Source: JBKBKN01 sp046294625
GTDB lineage: Bacteria; Bacteroidota; Bacteroidia; M30B66
Direction of reading: 5' to 3'
DNA: 64,000 bases
Assembly (NCBI GenBank): GCA_046294625.1
Contig: JBKBKN010000004.1
Span: forward strand, 62,001 to 126,000
Position 1 is the stretch's first letter. Each line of letters starts with the position of its first letter. Below, piece after piece: positions 1 through 9,916 of the stretch. The translations under genes were made by a program, and so were the position numbers. The notes below the pieces were generated by a model. It saw only the letters and a list, made by a program, of their open reading frames with translations, made no database searches and was not told the DNA's origin.

Positions 1-23
1 ACCTTTAAAACCATAGGACAATA

Positions 24-1277
24 ATGCTATACTACCTGTTTACTTATCTCGATCAGGCATTCGATTTTCCCGGTGCAGGCGTATTTCAATACATCTCCTT
101 CCGTGCTGCAATGGCCTTGTTTACTTCATTGCTCATTGCCATGTTATTTGGAAAAAAGATAATTCAAATGCTTCAGCTCAAACAAGTTGGAGAAATCATT
201 CGCGATTTGGGGCTGGAAGGTCAAATGAAAAAACAAGGTACGCCTACTATGGGTGGCATTATTATTCTGCTTTGCATACTTGTCCCTACACTTTTGTTTG
301 CAAAGCTGCATAACATTTATGTAATCATACTGCTCATTTCCACTGTATGGTTAGGTATGATTGGCTTTTTAGACGACTATATCAAAGTTTTTAAAAAAGA
401 CAAAAAGGGACTTCATGGCACCTTTAAAGTTATTGGTCAAGTTTCACTAGGTCTCATTGTGGCATTGGTACTTTTCTTTCATGACGATGTCCGAATTCGC
501 GATTATGAACAGCAATACACCTATCAGATCGTAGACGGTAATGTTACCGAAAATCCTGAGCAAAGAGAGAGTGAGAAAGTAGTTTCAAAGGATATAAAAT
601 CCTTAAAAACCACAATACCCTTTGTCAAATCGCATGAGTTTGATTATTCAACTATACTCAAATCTCTTAGTGATGGAGCAGAAAAATATGCATGGATACT
701 ATTTGCAGCTATCGTAATATTCATCATAACCGCCGTATCCAATGGTGCCAATATGACCGATGGACTCGATGGCTTGGCAGCAGGCACCACAGCTATTATC
801 GGTTTCACATTGGCTGTATTTGCCTATGTATCCGGTAACAAATTTTTTGCCGATTACCTCAACATTATGTATATCCCCGAAAGTGGCGAAATAGTAATCT
901 ACATGAGTGCATTTGTAGGCGCATGTGTAGGTTTTCTTTGGTATAATTCTTACCCGGCGCAGGTTTTCATGGGCGACACCGGTAGTTTGTCTTTAGGTGG
1001 TATCGTTGCTGTTGTTGCCATCGCTATCCGTAAAGAATTACTTATTCCGATTCTCTGTGGCATCTATTTGATCGAAAACCTGTCTGTAGTGCTACAGGTG
1101 AGCTATTTCAAATTCACAAAGAAGCGATATGGCGAAGGTCGAAGAATTTTCAAAATGGCTCCCCTACACCATCATTATCAAAAACTTGGACTACATGAAT
1201 CGAAAATTGTTTCCAGATTTTGGATTGTAGGTGTATCGCTCGCCGTACTCACTATTGTAACTCTTAAACTTAGGTAA
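24..1277 (+). CDS. mraY: Phospho-N-acetylmuramoyl-pentapeptide transferase MraY
   Basis: Membrane enzyme that transfers phospho-MurNAc-pentapeptide from UDP to undecaprenyl phosphate, making lipid I. The 417-residue protein is markedly hydrophobic and carries the family signatures: GTPTMGGI near residue 73, the Asp-Asp pair in FLDDY near 116, NMTDGLDGLAAG near 243, FMGDTGSLSLGG near 315, and the MAPLHHHYQKLG histidine motif near 380. It is about 55 residues longer than the E. coli enzyme because of a charged, soluble insert at roughly residues 155-210. An insert at this place is, as far as I recall, usual in Bacteroidota. It starts with ATG and its stop overlaps the murD start as TAATG. murE and murF, which normally precede it, would lie left of the window. 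Confidence 0.97.
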   Translation: MLYYLFTYLDQAFDFPGAGVFQYISFRAAMALFTSLLIAMLFGKKIIQMLQLKQVGEIIRDLGLEGQMKKQGTPTMGGIIILLCILVPTLLFAKLHNIYVIILLISTVWLGMIGFLDDYIKVFKKDKKGLHGTFKVIGQVSLGLIVALVLFFHDDVRIRDYEQQYTYQIVDGNVTENPEQRESEKVVSKDIKSLKTTIPFVKSHEFDYSTILKSLSDGAEKYAWILFAAIVIFIITAVSNGANMTDGLDGLAAGTTAIIGFTLAVFAYVSGNKFFADYLNIMYIPESGEIVIYMSAFVGACVGFLWYNSYPAQVFMGDTGSLSLGGIVAVVAIAIRKELLIPILCGIYLIENLSVVLQVSYFKFTKKRYGEGRRIFKMAPLHHHYQKLGLHESKIVSRFWIVGVSLAVLTIVTLKLR

Positions 1278-2623
1278 TGCACTATCCGCAGAAACATATC
1301 AGCGTGTTAGGCGCCGGCGAAAGTGGCGTTGGTGCAGCTTTGCTTGCCAAAAGCAAGGGCTGTAACGTTTTTGTTTCTGATCAAAAGGTCATCAAACCCA
1401 ATTACGCAGAAGAGTTAAAAAGTGCAGCAATAGAGTTTGAAGAAAACGGGCATTCAGCTGAACGAATACTCAATAGTGAACTTATCATCAAGAGTCCCGG
1501 CATATCTGAAAAAGCTGAAATCATTTCCAAGGCTAAAGAGCTGGGTATCAAAGTAATTGCAGAAACAGAATATGCAGCTTCGTTCACAAAAGCTAAAATT
1601 ATCGCCATTACCGGCACAAACGGAAAAACAACAACAACCCACTTGACTACGCATTTGCTAAAAAAAGCAGGCGCAAATGTGGCAATGGCCGGTAATGTAG
1701 GGACAAGTTTTGCCCGATTAGTGATAGATGATAAGTACGATTATTATGTATTGGAATTGAGTAGCTTTCAATTAGATGGTATGTATCACTTCAAAGCAGA
1801 TGCCGCAGTTCTACTCAACATCACACCTGACCATCTCGATCGATACGACTACAAACTTGAAAACTACATTCAATCTAAATTAAGAATTACTCAAAACCAG
1901 ACTGCTGAAGATGCTTTCATCTACTGCGATGATGATCCAATCCTGCGCGAAGCCCTGAAGCATTTTAAACCTAAAGCAAAAACTTATCCTTTTTCCATCG
2001 AACACAAAGTGGAAGAAGGATCTTTTGTAGCTAATAATCAACTTCATATCAACATAAAACAAGACCCATTCACTATGTCAATCTTCGACCTTTCGCTTCA
2101 AGGAAAGCACAATCAGTACAATGCTATGGCTGCAGGCATAGCCACCAGAATTTTCGATATCCGCAAGGATTCAATTCGTGAAAGTCTGATGGACTTCGAA
2201 AACATCGAGCATCGACTTGAATTTGTTACTAAAGTGCATGGTATAGAATTCATCAACGATTCGAAAGCCACTAACGTCAACTCAGCTTGGTATGCGTTAG
2301 AGAGTATGGAAAATCCGGTAATATGGATAGCCGGTGGTGTGGACAAAGGCAATGATTATGGAATACTTTCCGACATCGTACGCAAAAAAGTAAAAGCAAT
2401 CGTTTGCCTCGGTGTGGACAATCGCCGTATTATCAATGCTTTCGACAACATTGTGAACCCAATCATAGAAACCTACAATGTAATTGACGCAGTGAAAACC
2501 GCCTACAGACTTGGCAAAAAAGGTGATACAGTATTGTTGTCGCCTGCATGCGCCAGCTTCGATTTATTTGACAATTACGAAGATCGCGGTCGCCAATTTA
2601 AAAAGGCAGTGAGAGAACTCTAA
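1277..2623 (+). CDS. murD: UDP-N-acetylmuramoylalanine--D-glutamate ligase MurD
   Basis: Cytoplasmic ATP-dependent ligase that adds D-Glu to UDP-MurNAc-L-Ala. At 448 residues it has normal length for the family. Visible signatures are the N-terminal nucleotide-binding GAGESGVGAALLAK, the P-loop ITGTNGKTTTTHL near residue 112, ELSSFQLD in the central domain, NITPDHLDRY, and the C-terminal NDSKATN and GGVDKGNDY motifs. It sits between mraY (one-base overlap, TAATG) and ftsW (12-bp gap), so it is co-transcribed with the dcw cluster. Confidence 0.97.
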   Translation: MHYPQKHISVLGAGESGVGAALLAKSKGCNVFVSDQKVIKPNYAEELKSAAIEFEENGHSAERILNSELIIKSPGISEKAEIISKAKELGIKVIAETEYAASFTKAKIIAITGTNGKTTTTHLTTHLLKKAGANVAMAGNVGTSFARLVIDDKYDYYVLELSSFQLDGMYHFKADAAVLLNITPDHLDRYDYKLENYIQSKLRITQNQTAEDAFIYCDDDPILREALKHFKPKAKTYPFSIEHKVEEGSFVANNQLHINIKQDPFTMSIFDLSLQGKHNQYNAMAAGIATRIFDIRKDSIRESLMDFENIEHRLEFVTKVHGIEFINDSKATNVNSAWYALESMENPVIWIAGGVDKGNDYGILSDIVRKKVKAIVCLGVDNRRIINAFDNIVNPIIETYNVIDAVKTAYRLGKKGDTVLLSPACASFDLFDNYEDRGRQFKKAVREL

Positions 2624-2635
2624 AATTCCAAAGCC

Positions 2636-3868
2636 ATGCTAGCGAGTATAAAAAAACCAAATCTGCATTTCAAAGGCGACAAGATCATCTGGATCATGGT
2701 GGCTTTCATGTCCGTGCTTTCCTTGCTGGTAGTATACAGCTCCACAGGAACACTTGCCTTCGCCCGCATGGGAGGAAATACAGAGCATTTTATACTCAAG
2801 CACTCCATTATTGTGATGTCGGGTCTTTTTCTCATGTATGGTGTGCACTTGGCTAATTATAGAATATTTTCAGGCATAGGAATATTGGCTTTAATCATTG
2901 CCATTCCAATGCTGCTCTTTACACTAATCACCGGAACTAATATAAACGATGCCAATCGATGGCTGACCATTCCGGTGATTAATGCTACCTTCCAAACATC
3001 AGATTTTGCTAAACTCGCATTGGTAATGTATCTGGCAAGAATGCTGTCCAAAAGGCAAGATACTATCAAAGGATTCAAAGAAGCTTTCGTGCCTTTGATG
3101 ATTCCTGTTTTTATTGTTTGCGGATTGATCTTGCCTGCCAATTTCTCCACTGCTGCGCTCTTATTTTCTGTATGTCTGGTTATGATGTTTATTGGCAGAG
3201 TTAATCTAAAATACATCTTGCTGATGATAGGTGGTTTTGCTTTGGCTTTTACAGTTTTCGTAGCCATAGCGTTGAACACCAACTCCACCGGTCGAATTGG
3301 AACATGGAAAAACAGAATCGAGAGTTTTAAGAATGGTGATTCGGAAGGAAATTTTCAGGCAGAACAGTCAAAAATTGCCATTGCCAATGGAGGAATTTTG
3401 GGAAGAGGTCCGGGCAACAGCATACAAAGAAACTTCCTACCACACCCCTACAGCGATTTCATTTATGCCATCGTCATTGAAGAGTATGGATTAATTGGAG
3501 GACTTGTTGTAATGCTGTTTTATGTGATCTTATTGTTGCGGGTGGTCAGAATTTGCATCCATGCCAAGTCCTACTTTCAAGTATTTTTGGCCATAGGATG
3601 TTGTCTTTTACTCATCTTTCAGGCAATGATTAACATGGCTGTAGCTGTAAATCTATTCCCGGTCACCGGCCAGTCATTACCACTTATATCCATGGGCGGG
3701 ACCAGTATCTGGTTCACAAGCATTGCGATAGGCATCATTTTGTCTATTAGCAGAAACGTTTGGACTGAAGATGATGAAGAAAATAATAAAAAAAATGAAG
3801 CAGGAAACATTAACCCAATCAACAGCAATAGAAAAGTGAAGGAAGGAGGCGACCTTGTCAACGCATAA
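2636..3868 (+). CDS. ftsW: Lipid II polymerase/cell division protein FtsW (SEDS family)
   Basis: Polytopic membrane glycan polymerase of the SEDS family that works in the divisome with a class b PBP. The 410-residue protein has about ten hydrophobic segments and the family motifs VYSSTGTLA near the N-terminus, GPGNSIQRNFLPHPYSDFI near residue 260 and GQSLPLISMGGTS near 345. The C-terminal tail is charged and rich in Asn/Glu/Lys, so probably cytoplasmic. Its position between murD and murG separates it from the paralogue RodA. The 3' end overlaps the murG start by 14 bases. Confidence 0.95.
   Translation: MLASIKKPNLHFKGDKIIWIMVAFMSVLSLLVVYSSTGTLAFARMGGNTEHFILKHSIIVMSGLFLMYGVHLANYRIFSGIGILALIIAIPMLLFTLITGTNINDANRWLTIPVINATFQTSDFAKLALVMYLARMLSKRQDTIKGFKEAFVPLMIPVFIVCGLILPANFSTAALLFSVCLVMMFIGRVNLKYILLMIGGFALAFTVFVAIALNTNSTGRIGTWKNRIESFKNGDSEGNFQAEQSKIAIANGGILGRGPGNSIQRNFLPHPYSDFIYAIVIEEYGLIGGLVVMLFYVILLLRVVRICIHAKSYFQVFLAIGCCLLLIFQAMINMAVAVNLFPVTGQSLPLISMGGTSIWFTSIAIGIILSISRNVWTEDDEENNKKNEAGNINPINSNRKVKEGGDLVNA
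3843..3849 (+). promoter_or_regulatory. Shine-Dalgarno-like site of murG
   Basis: AAGGAGG lies five bases upstream of the TTG start of murG and inside the ftsW coding sequence. It is a full anti-16S complement in a genome whose other genes show almost none, and it supports the rare TTG start. The overlap suggests translational coupling to ftsW. Confidence 0.6.
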
Positions 3869-4949
3869 GTTTATCATAAGCGGGGGTGGAACAGGTGGAC
3901 ATATCTTTCCTGCGATAGCCATTGCCAATGCGTTGAAAGAAAAATTCAGCGATGCTGAAATTCTATTTGTGGGTGCTAAAGGTAAAATGGAGATGGAAAA
4001 GGTTCCTGCAGCAGGTTATCGTATCATTGGACTTCCTATAGCAGGAATTAAAAGATCGCTCGTTTTATCTAATCTTGCAGTTCCTGTCAAACTGTTGCGC
4101 AGTCTTTGGATATCAAACAAAATCATTAAAGAATTCAGACCCGATGTGGTCATCGGCGTTGGTGGATATGCCAGTGCAGCTGTGCTCAAAGTGGCAACCA
4201 GAAGGAGAATACCTTCTGTAATTCAGGAGCAGAATTCTTATCCCGGGGTCACAAATAAGCTACTAGCAAATAAGGTAAGCAGCATTTGTGTAGCCTATCC
4301 AGGAATGGAAAAATACTTCCCTTCTTATAAACTAAAATACACCGGGAATCCGGTTAGAAAAGAAATTATTGAGGCTAATACCAAGTCAACAGAAGGTCGC
4401 AATCATTTCGCGCTCAGCAGTGATGACAAAGTACTACTCATTGTTGGCGGAAGCTTGGGTGCTCGTTCTATCAATCTCGCTGTTGCTGAAGGCCTAAATG
4501 ATTTACTCGAGAGTGGATTGAAAATCATTTGGCAAACAGGCAAACCGTTCTATCAAACAGCCCTAACAGCTGCTGATGGGAAAAAGGGTGTTCAAGTTAT
4601 GGAATTTATCAAAGAAATGGATTTGGCTTATGCAGCTGCCGACATTATTGTCTCCAGAGCTGGTGCCTTGGCGATATCAGAACTGAGTATCGTAGGAAAA
4701 CCTTGCATTCTTGTCCCCTACCCTTTCGCAGCCGAAGATCACCAAACACACAATGCAAGATCCCTTTCAGATCGTGGGGCTGCAGTGCTGATTAAAGACG
4801 ATGAAGCTGCATTGAAGCTAAAAAACGAAATCTTGAAACTTGCCGCAGATTCTGAACTGTGCGAATCATTGAAAAAAAATATTAAAGGCTTAGGAAAACC
4901 TGAAGCTACAAATGAAATAGTAAATGAAATTGTCAACCTGATTGCTTAA
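3855..4949 (+). CDS. murG: UDP-GlcNAc:lipid I N-acetylglucosaminyltransferase MurG
   Basis: Peripheral inner-membrane GT28 enzyme that makes lipid II from lipid I and UDP-GlcNAc. The 364-residue protein has the N-terminal glycine-rich loop SGGGTGGHIFPAIAIA, GVGGYASAAV near residue 97, QEQNSYPGVTN near 123, GGSLGAR near 198, and the C-terminal donor-site stretch SRAGALAISELS near 267 and PYPFAAEDHQTHNA. The start is TTG at 3855, preceded by an AAGGAGG site. No ATG or GTG fits, because the glycine-rich loop begins within 10 residues. Confidence 0.96.
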   Translation: MSTHKFIISGGGTGGHIFPAIAIANALKEKFSDAEILFVGAKGKMEMEKVPAAGYRIIGLPIAGIKRSLVLSNLAVPVKLLRSLWISNKIIKEFRPDVVIGVGGYASAAVLKVATRRRIPSVIQEQNSYPGVTNKLLANKVSSICVAYPGMEKYFPSYKLKYTGNPVRKEIIEANTKSTEGRNHFALSSDDKVLLIVGGSLGARSINLAVAEGLNDLLESGLKIIWQTGKPFYQTALTAADGKKGVQVMEFIKEMDLAYAAADIIVSRAGALAISELSIVGKPCILVPYPFAAEDHQTHNARSLSDRGAAVLIKDDEAALKLKNEILKLAADSELCESLKKNIKGLGKPEATNEIVNEIVNLIA

Positions 4950-4955
4950 ACACGG

Positions 4956-6338
4956 ATGAGTAAAAAAGAGCACATAAAATATGTTTATCTGATTGGTGCA
5001 GGCGGTATCGGCATGAGCGCTTTAGGAAGATACTATCTTCGTCAGGGTGCCTTGGTATATGGCTACGACAAAACCCCTACCAGATTAACTGATACCCTTC
5101 AGGAAGAAGGTATGGTGCTCATTTTTGAAGACAATGCTCAACTGCTCCCGGATTTCATTTTAAAGGAAGAGCCATCTACCGAAACATTGATAATTTACAC
5201 CCCTGCTATCCCCAAAGAAACATCCATACTGGCAGAAGTGATTAAACGAGGATTCAAACCCGTAAAAAGAGCTGAAGTGCTTGGTAAAATCTGTCAAAAT
5301 CATTTCACAATTGCAGTTTCAGGTACACATGGCAAAACAACAACCAGCTCCATGATTGCACACCTTTTACGGAGCTCTGGTAAAGATTTAACAGCTTTTC
5401 TTGGCGGCATTTGTACTAACTATAATACCAATTTCCTTCTTGGCGGTCCAGAAAGTGTTTTCGTGGTGGAAGCAGATGAGTTTGACCGTTCATTCTTGCA
5501 TTTGCACCCGGAATTAGCAGTAGTTACTTCAACATCTGCCGACCACTTGGATATTTACGGCGAAGCTGAAGGTGTAAAAGGTGCTTATGCTCAATTCGCT
5601 TCTCAAGTCAAAGAAGCTTTATTTGTGCACAAGGGCGAAGAAATTGCAAACAATGAAAAGCAGTCTATCTTTAGCTATGCGGTTGATCAATCAGCCGATT
5701 TTGAAGGTGTAAAAATTTCTATCCAGCAAGGAATTTACCAATTCAGCATTAAAACCAATCAGGGAGAAATAGGTCCGTTCAGACTTTCTGTACCCGGCAT
5801 ACATAATGTGGAAAATGCAATAGCTGCAGTTGCTGTTTGTCGTCATATTGGAATCTCCGACGAAAAACTAATAAAGGCATTGTCATCTTATGCCGGGGTA
5901 AAAAGAAGATTTGAATATGTGCTGCGCAGCAGTGAGTGCACCATCATCGACGACTATGCGCATCATCCCGAAGAGCTTAATGCAGCTATCGCAACGGCCA
6001 AAGCTATTTTTCCTGACAAGCGTATCACAGGCATTTTTCAGCCACATCTTTATAGTCGAACAAGAGATTTTATGGAAGAATTTGCTCAAAGTCTTGACCA
6101 GTTGCATGAAATTATTCTACTCGACATTTATCCAGCAAGAGAATTGCCCATAGAAGGTATAACAAGTGAAGCGTTACTCAAGCTCTGCAAGAACCCCAAC
6201 AAACAGCTGTCCGGTAAGAGAGAATTGGTTAATCATTTGCAAGAATTAAAGCCTGAAGTATTGCTAATATTAGGTGCCGGCGATATCGATGCATTGGTAG
6301 AACCTATCAAAAACATGTTAATAAACCAAAACGCATGA
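4956..6338 (+). CDS. murC: UDP-N-acetylmuramate--L-alanine ligase MurC
   Basis: Cytoplasmic ATP-dependent ligase that attaches the first residue of the stem peptide, L-Ala, to UDP-MurNAc. The 460-residue protein shows the N-terminal Rossmann motif LIGAGGIGMSALGRYYL, the P-loop VSGTHGKTTTSSM near residue 121, VVEADEFDRSFL near 168, TSADHLDIYG, and IDDYAHHPEELNA near 330. The last motif, with the Tyr-Ala-His-His run, separates MurC from MurD. It follows murG by six bases, and its stop overlaps the ftsQ start (ATGA). Confidence 0.97.
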   Translation: MSKKEHIKYVYLIGAGGIGMSALGRYYLRQGALVYGYDKTPTRLTDTLQEEGMVLIFEDNAQLLPDFILKEEPSTETLIIYTPAIPKETSILAEVIKRGFKPVKRAEVLGKICQNHFTIAVSGTHGKTTTSSMIAHLLRSSGKDLTAFLGGICTNYNTNFLLGGPESVFVVEADEFDRSFLHLHPELAVVTSTSADHLDIYGEAEGVKGAYAQFASQVKEALFVHKGEEIANNEKQSIFSYAVDQSADFEGVKISIQQGIYQFSIKTNQGEIGPFRLSVPGIHNVENAIAAVAVCRHIGISDEKLIKALSSYAGVKRRFEYVLRSSECTIIDDYAHHPEELNAAIATAKAIFPDKRITGIFQPHLYSRTRDFMEEFAQSLDQLHEIILLDIYPARELPIEGITSEALLKLCKNPNKQLSGKRELVNHLQELKPEVLLILGAGDIDALVEPIKNMLINQNA

Positions 6339-7105
6339 AAAAGAGAAAATTCCTGAAAATATTACGTTTGGTTCTTATCGTTGGATTGGTTGGTATCACC
6401 ATTTGGTATGTTAAAAAACTCACCGGGAGCTCAGTCATTAAAGAGTTGGTAGTTAATATAATTGTAAATACTGAAAACCAATTTATTAGCGAAACCGACG
6501 TGCAAAATTTACTGGTTGAAAACAACATACGAACCATTGGCATGGAAAAGGATGAAATAGACCTGATTGCTATTGAAACTCTCCTTAAAAACCAAGTGGC
6601 CGTTGAGAATGCTGTAGTTTTCACTACACATGATGGGAAGCTTGTACTAAAAATTGTTCAACGCACCCCCATGATTCGACTTATTGACCAAACCGGTTAC
6701 AGTTTTTATCTAGATCATCACGGCGCACAGATGCCTTTAATCCCTGATTACCCGGCCAGACTTCCGGTGGCCACTGGCTTCATACCTACCATAAAAGATG
6801 CAGAAACCATTAACGATAAAACTAGAATCATCTACGAGAATCTGCTCACGCTGTCTATTGCATTGCACGAAGACGAAATTATGAGCAAACTCATAGAACA
6901 AGTCTATGTAAATCAAAATGGAGAAATGGAATTGATTACCAAAATAGGACCTGAAACCATTCTTATAGGCGATGCAACAGATCTAACCGGAAAATTTGAA
7001 CGCTTAAAACTCTTTTACAGTCAAGGAGTAGCAAAAGCTGGATGGAATAAATACGCAACAATCAATATCAAAATAAACAACCAAATAATCTGCACAAAAA
7101 ATTAA
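6335..7105 (+). CDS. ftsQ: Cell division protein FtsQ
   Basis: Bitopic divisome protein linking cytoplasmic and periplasmic division components. The 256-residue product has a short basic cytoplasmic start (KKRKFLK), one membrane segment at about residues 10-27, and then a periplasmic part with POTRA-like and beta domains. Sequence conservation in this family is weak. The call rests on size, topology, the segment FISETDVQNLL typical of a POTRA start, and position between murC and ftsA. The ATG overlaps the murC stop by four bases. Confidence 0.9.
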   Translation: MKKRKFLKILRLVLIVGLVGITIWYVKKLTGSSVIKELVVNIIVNTENQFISETDVQNLLVENNIRTIGMEKDEIDLIAIETLLKNQVAVENAVVFTTHDGKLVLKIVQRTPMIRLIDQTGYSFYLDHHGAQMPLIPDYPARLPVATGFIPTIKDAETINDKTRIIYENLLTLSIALHEDEIMSKLIEQVYVNQNGEMELITKIGPETILIGDATDLTGKFERLKLFYSQGVAKAGWNKYATINIKINNQIICTKN

Positions 7106-7109
7106 AGTT

Positions 7110-8399
7110 ATGGGAAATGACATTATTGTTGGCTTAGACATAGGTACCACGAAAATTGTGGCTATCGTAGGCCGAAAAACAGAGCATGGCAAAATAGAAA
7201 TATTAGGCTATGGTAAAGCCCCTTCGATCGGCGTAAAACGCGGTGTGGTAACCAATATCGACCGCACTGTGGAATCAATCAAAGCTGCGGTTGAAGAAGC
7301 GCAAATTAACTCCGGTGTTGATATCAAGGAAGTGTATGTAGGCATCGCCGGACAGCACATCAAAAGTCTTCAGCATCATGGTGTGCTCATGCGCGAAAAT
7401 GGGGAGGAAATAATAACCATTCGCGATGTGGATGCGCTCACCGAAGATATGTTTAAATTGGTGATGCTTCCCGGAGAAGAAATCATTCACGCTATTCCGC
7501 AGGAATTTATCATAGATTATGAAAAAGGAATCAAAGAGCCCATCGGCATGTATGGTCGGAGAATGGAAGCCAATTTTCATATTATCACCGGACAAATAGC
7601 CGCAGCCAAGAATATTTATAAGTGTATTGGGCGTGCAGGAATTGATGCAAGACAACTCATACTAGAGCCTTTGGCGTCTTCCGATGCGGTACTGAGCGAT
7701 GCAGAAAAAGAAATGGGCGTGGCACTGGTAGATATTGGCGGAGGAACCACTGATATTGCCATTTTCAAGGATGGTATTATCCGTCACACCGCAGTTATCG
7801 CACTGGGTGGTGATATTATTACAGAAGATATCAAAGAAGGCTGCGGAATCATTAAAGATCAGGCAGAAATGTTAAAGATCAAATTTGGTTCCGCGCTGGC
7901 GAGTGAAAGCAAAGACAATGAGATTGTTTCCATTCCCGGTCTTAGAGGCAGAGAGCCTAAGGAAATCAGCATGAAAAATTTAGCTCACATCATACAGGCG
8001 CGTGCAGAAGATATTATTGAACATGTTCACTTCGAAATTAAAAACTCCGGTTTCAGCAGCAAAAACCTACTTGAAGGCTTAGTTGTAACAGGTGGTGGAG
8101 CGAAATTGAAGCATATCAAACAACTCATAGAATATATGACAGGCATGCCTACAAGAATCGGCTACCCGAATGAGCATTTGGCTGGTTCCAATCAGGAAAT
8201 TGAAAGTCCGATGTATGCCACATCAGTAGGATTAGTAATCAGGGGAATTGCTAATGAAGAAGCCACAAAGCAGAAAAATCAGGAGACTGCAAAAGGTGGA
8301 AAGAAGACCACTCCCTACAAGCCAAAAAGCATTTTTGACGGCTTCTTTAGCAAAGGAAAAGCGTTTTTCGATATGGACAACGACGACAAAAACATCTAA
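7110..8399 (+). CDS. ftsA: Cell division protein FtsA
   Basis: Actin-like ATPase that tethers FtsZ filaments to the membrane. The 429-residue protein has the phosphate-1 motif VGLDIGTTKIVAIVG at the N-terminus, the 1C-domain stretch with MLPGEEIIHAIPQEF near residue 125, the phosphate-2 motif VDIGGGTTDIAIF near 207, and VVTGGGAKLKHI near 328. The C-terminus ends in an aromatic, basic stretch (FFSKGKAFFDMD) that could act as the membrane-targeting helix. It is four bases from ftsQ and 42 bases from ftsZ. Confidence 0.97.
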   Translation: MGNDIIVGLDIGTTKIVAIVGRKTEHGKIEILGYGKAPSIGVKRGVVTNIDRTVESIKAAVEEAQINSGVDIKEVYVGIAGQHIKSLQHHGVLMRENGEEIITIRDVDALTEDMFKLVMLPGEEIIHAIPQEFIIDYEKGIKEPIGMYGRRMEANFHIITGQIAAAKNIYKCIGRAGIDARQLILEPLASSDAVLSDAEKEMGVALVDIGGGTTDIAIFKDGIIRHTAVIALGGDIITEDIKEGCGIIKDQAEMLKIKFGSALASESKDNEIVSIPGLRGREPKEISMKNLAHIIQARAEDIIEHVHFEIKNSGFSSKNLLEGLVVTGGGAKLKHIKQLIEYMTGMPTRIGYPNEHLAGSNQEIESPMYATSVGLVIRGIANEEATKQKNQETAKGGKKTTPYKPKSIFDGFFSKGKAFFDMDNDDKNI

Positions 8400-8441
8400 C
8401 ATCAAACAATCAAATCACAATAACAACAAAAGCAATTACTC

Positions 8442-9914
8442 ATGGAAAGCAACAAAAGCATAATCGCAAATTTTGATCTGCCCAGAGAACTTTCGTCTAT
8501 CATCAAGGTGATAGGCGTGGGCGGCGGTGGCAGCAATGCTGTGAATCACATGCACAGGCAAGGTATAAAAGGAGTAGATTTTATCATCTGCAACACTGAT
8601 CAGCAAGCACTCGACTCTAGCAATGTACCGGTTAAGATTCAATTAGGAAACTTCCTGACAGAAGGGCGTGGCGCTGGCGCAAATCCTGAAATCGGACGCG
8701 AAGCAGCGAAAGAAAACCTCGATGAACTAAGGGAGCTGTTAAAACAAAAAACTAAAATGGTGTTTATCACTGCCGGAATGGGCGGTGGCACCGGAACAGG
8801 GGCTGCTCCTGTAATAGCAGGCCTCGCTAAAGAAATGGGAATACTCACCGTGGGTATCGTCACCTATCCCTTCAAATTTGAAGGAAAAAGAAGAATCGAA
8901 TACGCGCAAACGGGTATCGATGAATTGAAAAAAAATGTAGATACACTCATCGTGATATCGAATGAGAAACTTCGCGAACTGTCAAAAGACCAAACAATGA
9001 CCGAAGCATTTGCCAAAGCAGACAATGTACTTACCATTGCAGCTAAAGGAATTGCTGAGATCATCACAGTGACCGGCTACATCAATGTTGACTTTGCCGA
9101 TGTATATACTGTAATGAAAGATGGCGGTTCGGCCATTATGGGATCCGGCTCTGCCGAAGGACAATCCAGAGCGATGGATGCAGTAAGAGCAGCATTAAAT
9201 TCTCCGCTCCTTAATGATAATAGAATCAAAGGCGCGAAGCATGTTTTGATTAACATTACCAGCGGAAAGTCTGAAGTGACCATGGAAGAAATGTGCGAAA
9301 TCAGTGATTACGTGCAAGAAGAAGCAGGTCAGACAGCCAATATCATCCTTGGAACAGGATCAGACGAATCGCTCGAAAATAAACTTAGTGTTACAGTGAT
9401 TGCAACAGGCTTTCAGGCTGTAGAAGAAAATCAAGCTCCAGTAGTGCATCAGCTCGCTTCGCCGGTTGCAAACAAGCCTATTGAAAACAAAATCGTGAAT
9501 GAAGAGCCTGTATTAAAATCACAGTTAGTAGTGGGTCCGGATAGAGAAGAACTTCGCATGATGAAAAGAAGTGAAGATGAGGTACCTGAAGAGCTTCAGA
9601 TTACGCTTAAATACAAAGACAGCACTGACGAAACTGCGGTTAATCATGAGCAGGAGTTAAACCGCCAGGCCGAAGAAAGACGTTTGCGCATGAAAATGAT
9701 GCACGACAACATTCCCGGACAAAAGATGAGCCCTCCGCTTCCTACTTCACAACTGGAAGATATCCCGGCTTACCTGAGACGAAACATTAAGCTTTCAGAA
9801 GTAAGCACGTCTGATAGCACTAAGGCTTCGCGCTATACCCTTACCGATAACCCGGAGACTAAAAATTTAGACATCCGCGCTAACAATAATTTCCTTCACG
9901 ATAACCCAGATTGA
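8442..9914 (+). CDS. ftsZ: Cell division GTPase FtsZ
   Basis: Tubulin-like GTPase forming the Z ring. The 490-residue protein has VIGVGGGGSNAVNHM near residue 24, the tubulin signature GMGGGTGTGAAPVIA near 108, and NVDFADVYTVM with the catalytic T7-loop Asp near 220. After the globular domain (to about residue 330) comes a long, polar, probably disordered linker. The C-terminal conserved peptide DIPAYLRRN near 445 binds FtsA. About 40 further residues follow this peptide, an extension found in some Bacteroidota FtsZ proteins. The spacer before the gene is A-rich with no Shine-Dalgarno. Confidence 0.98.
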   Translation: MESNKSIIANFDLPRELSSIIKVIGVGGGGSNAVNHMHRQGIKGVDFIICNTDQQALDSSNVPVKIQLGNFLTEGRGAGANPEIGREAAKENLDELRELLKQKTKMVFITAGMGGGTGTGAAPVIAGLAKEMGILTVGIVTYPFKFEGKRRIEYAQTGIDELKKNVDTLIVISNEKLRELSKDQTMTEAFAKADNVLTIAAKGIAEIITVTGYINVDFADVYTVMKDGGSAIMGSGSAEGQSRAMDAVRAALNSPLLNDNRIKGAKHVLINITSGKSEVTMEEMCEISDYVQEEAGQTANIILGTGSDESLENKLSVTVIATGFQAVEENQAPVVHQLASPVANKPIENKIVNEEPVLKSQLVVGPDREELRMMKRSEDEVPEELQITLKYKDSTDETAVNHEQELNRQAEERRLRMKMMHDNIPGQKMSPPLPTSQLEDIPAYLRRNIKLSEVSTSDSTKASRYTLTDNPETKNLDIRANNNFLHDNPD

Positions 9915-9916
9915 AT

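Noticed and set aside
2857..3288. 143-residue open frame antisense to ftsW
   Set aside because: It fully overlaps a conserved gene and has no known motif. It arises from codon bias on the other strand.
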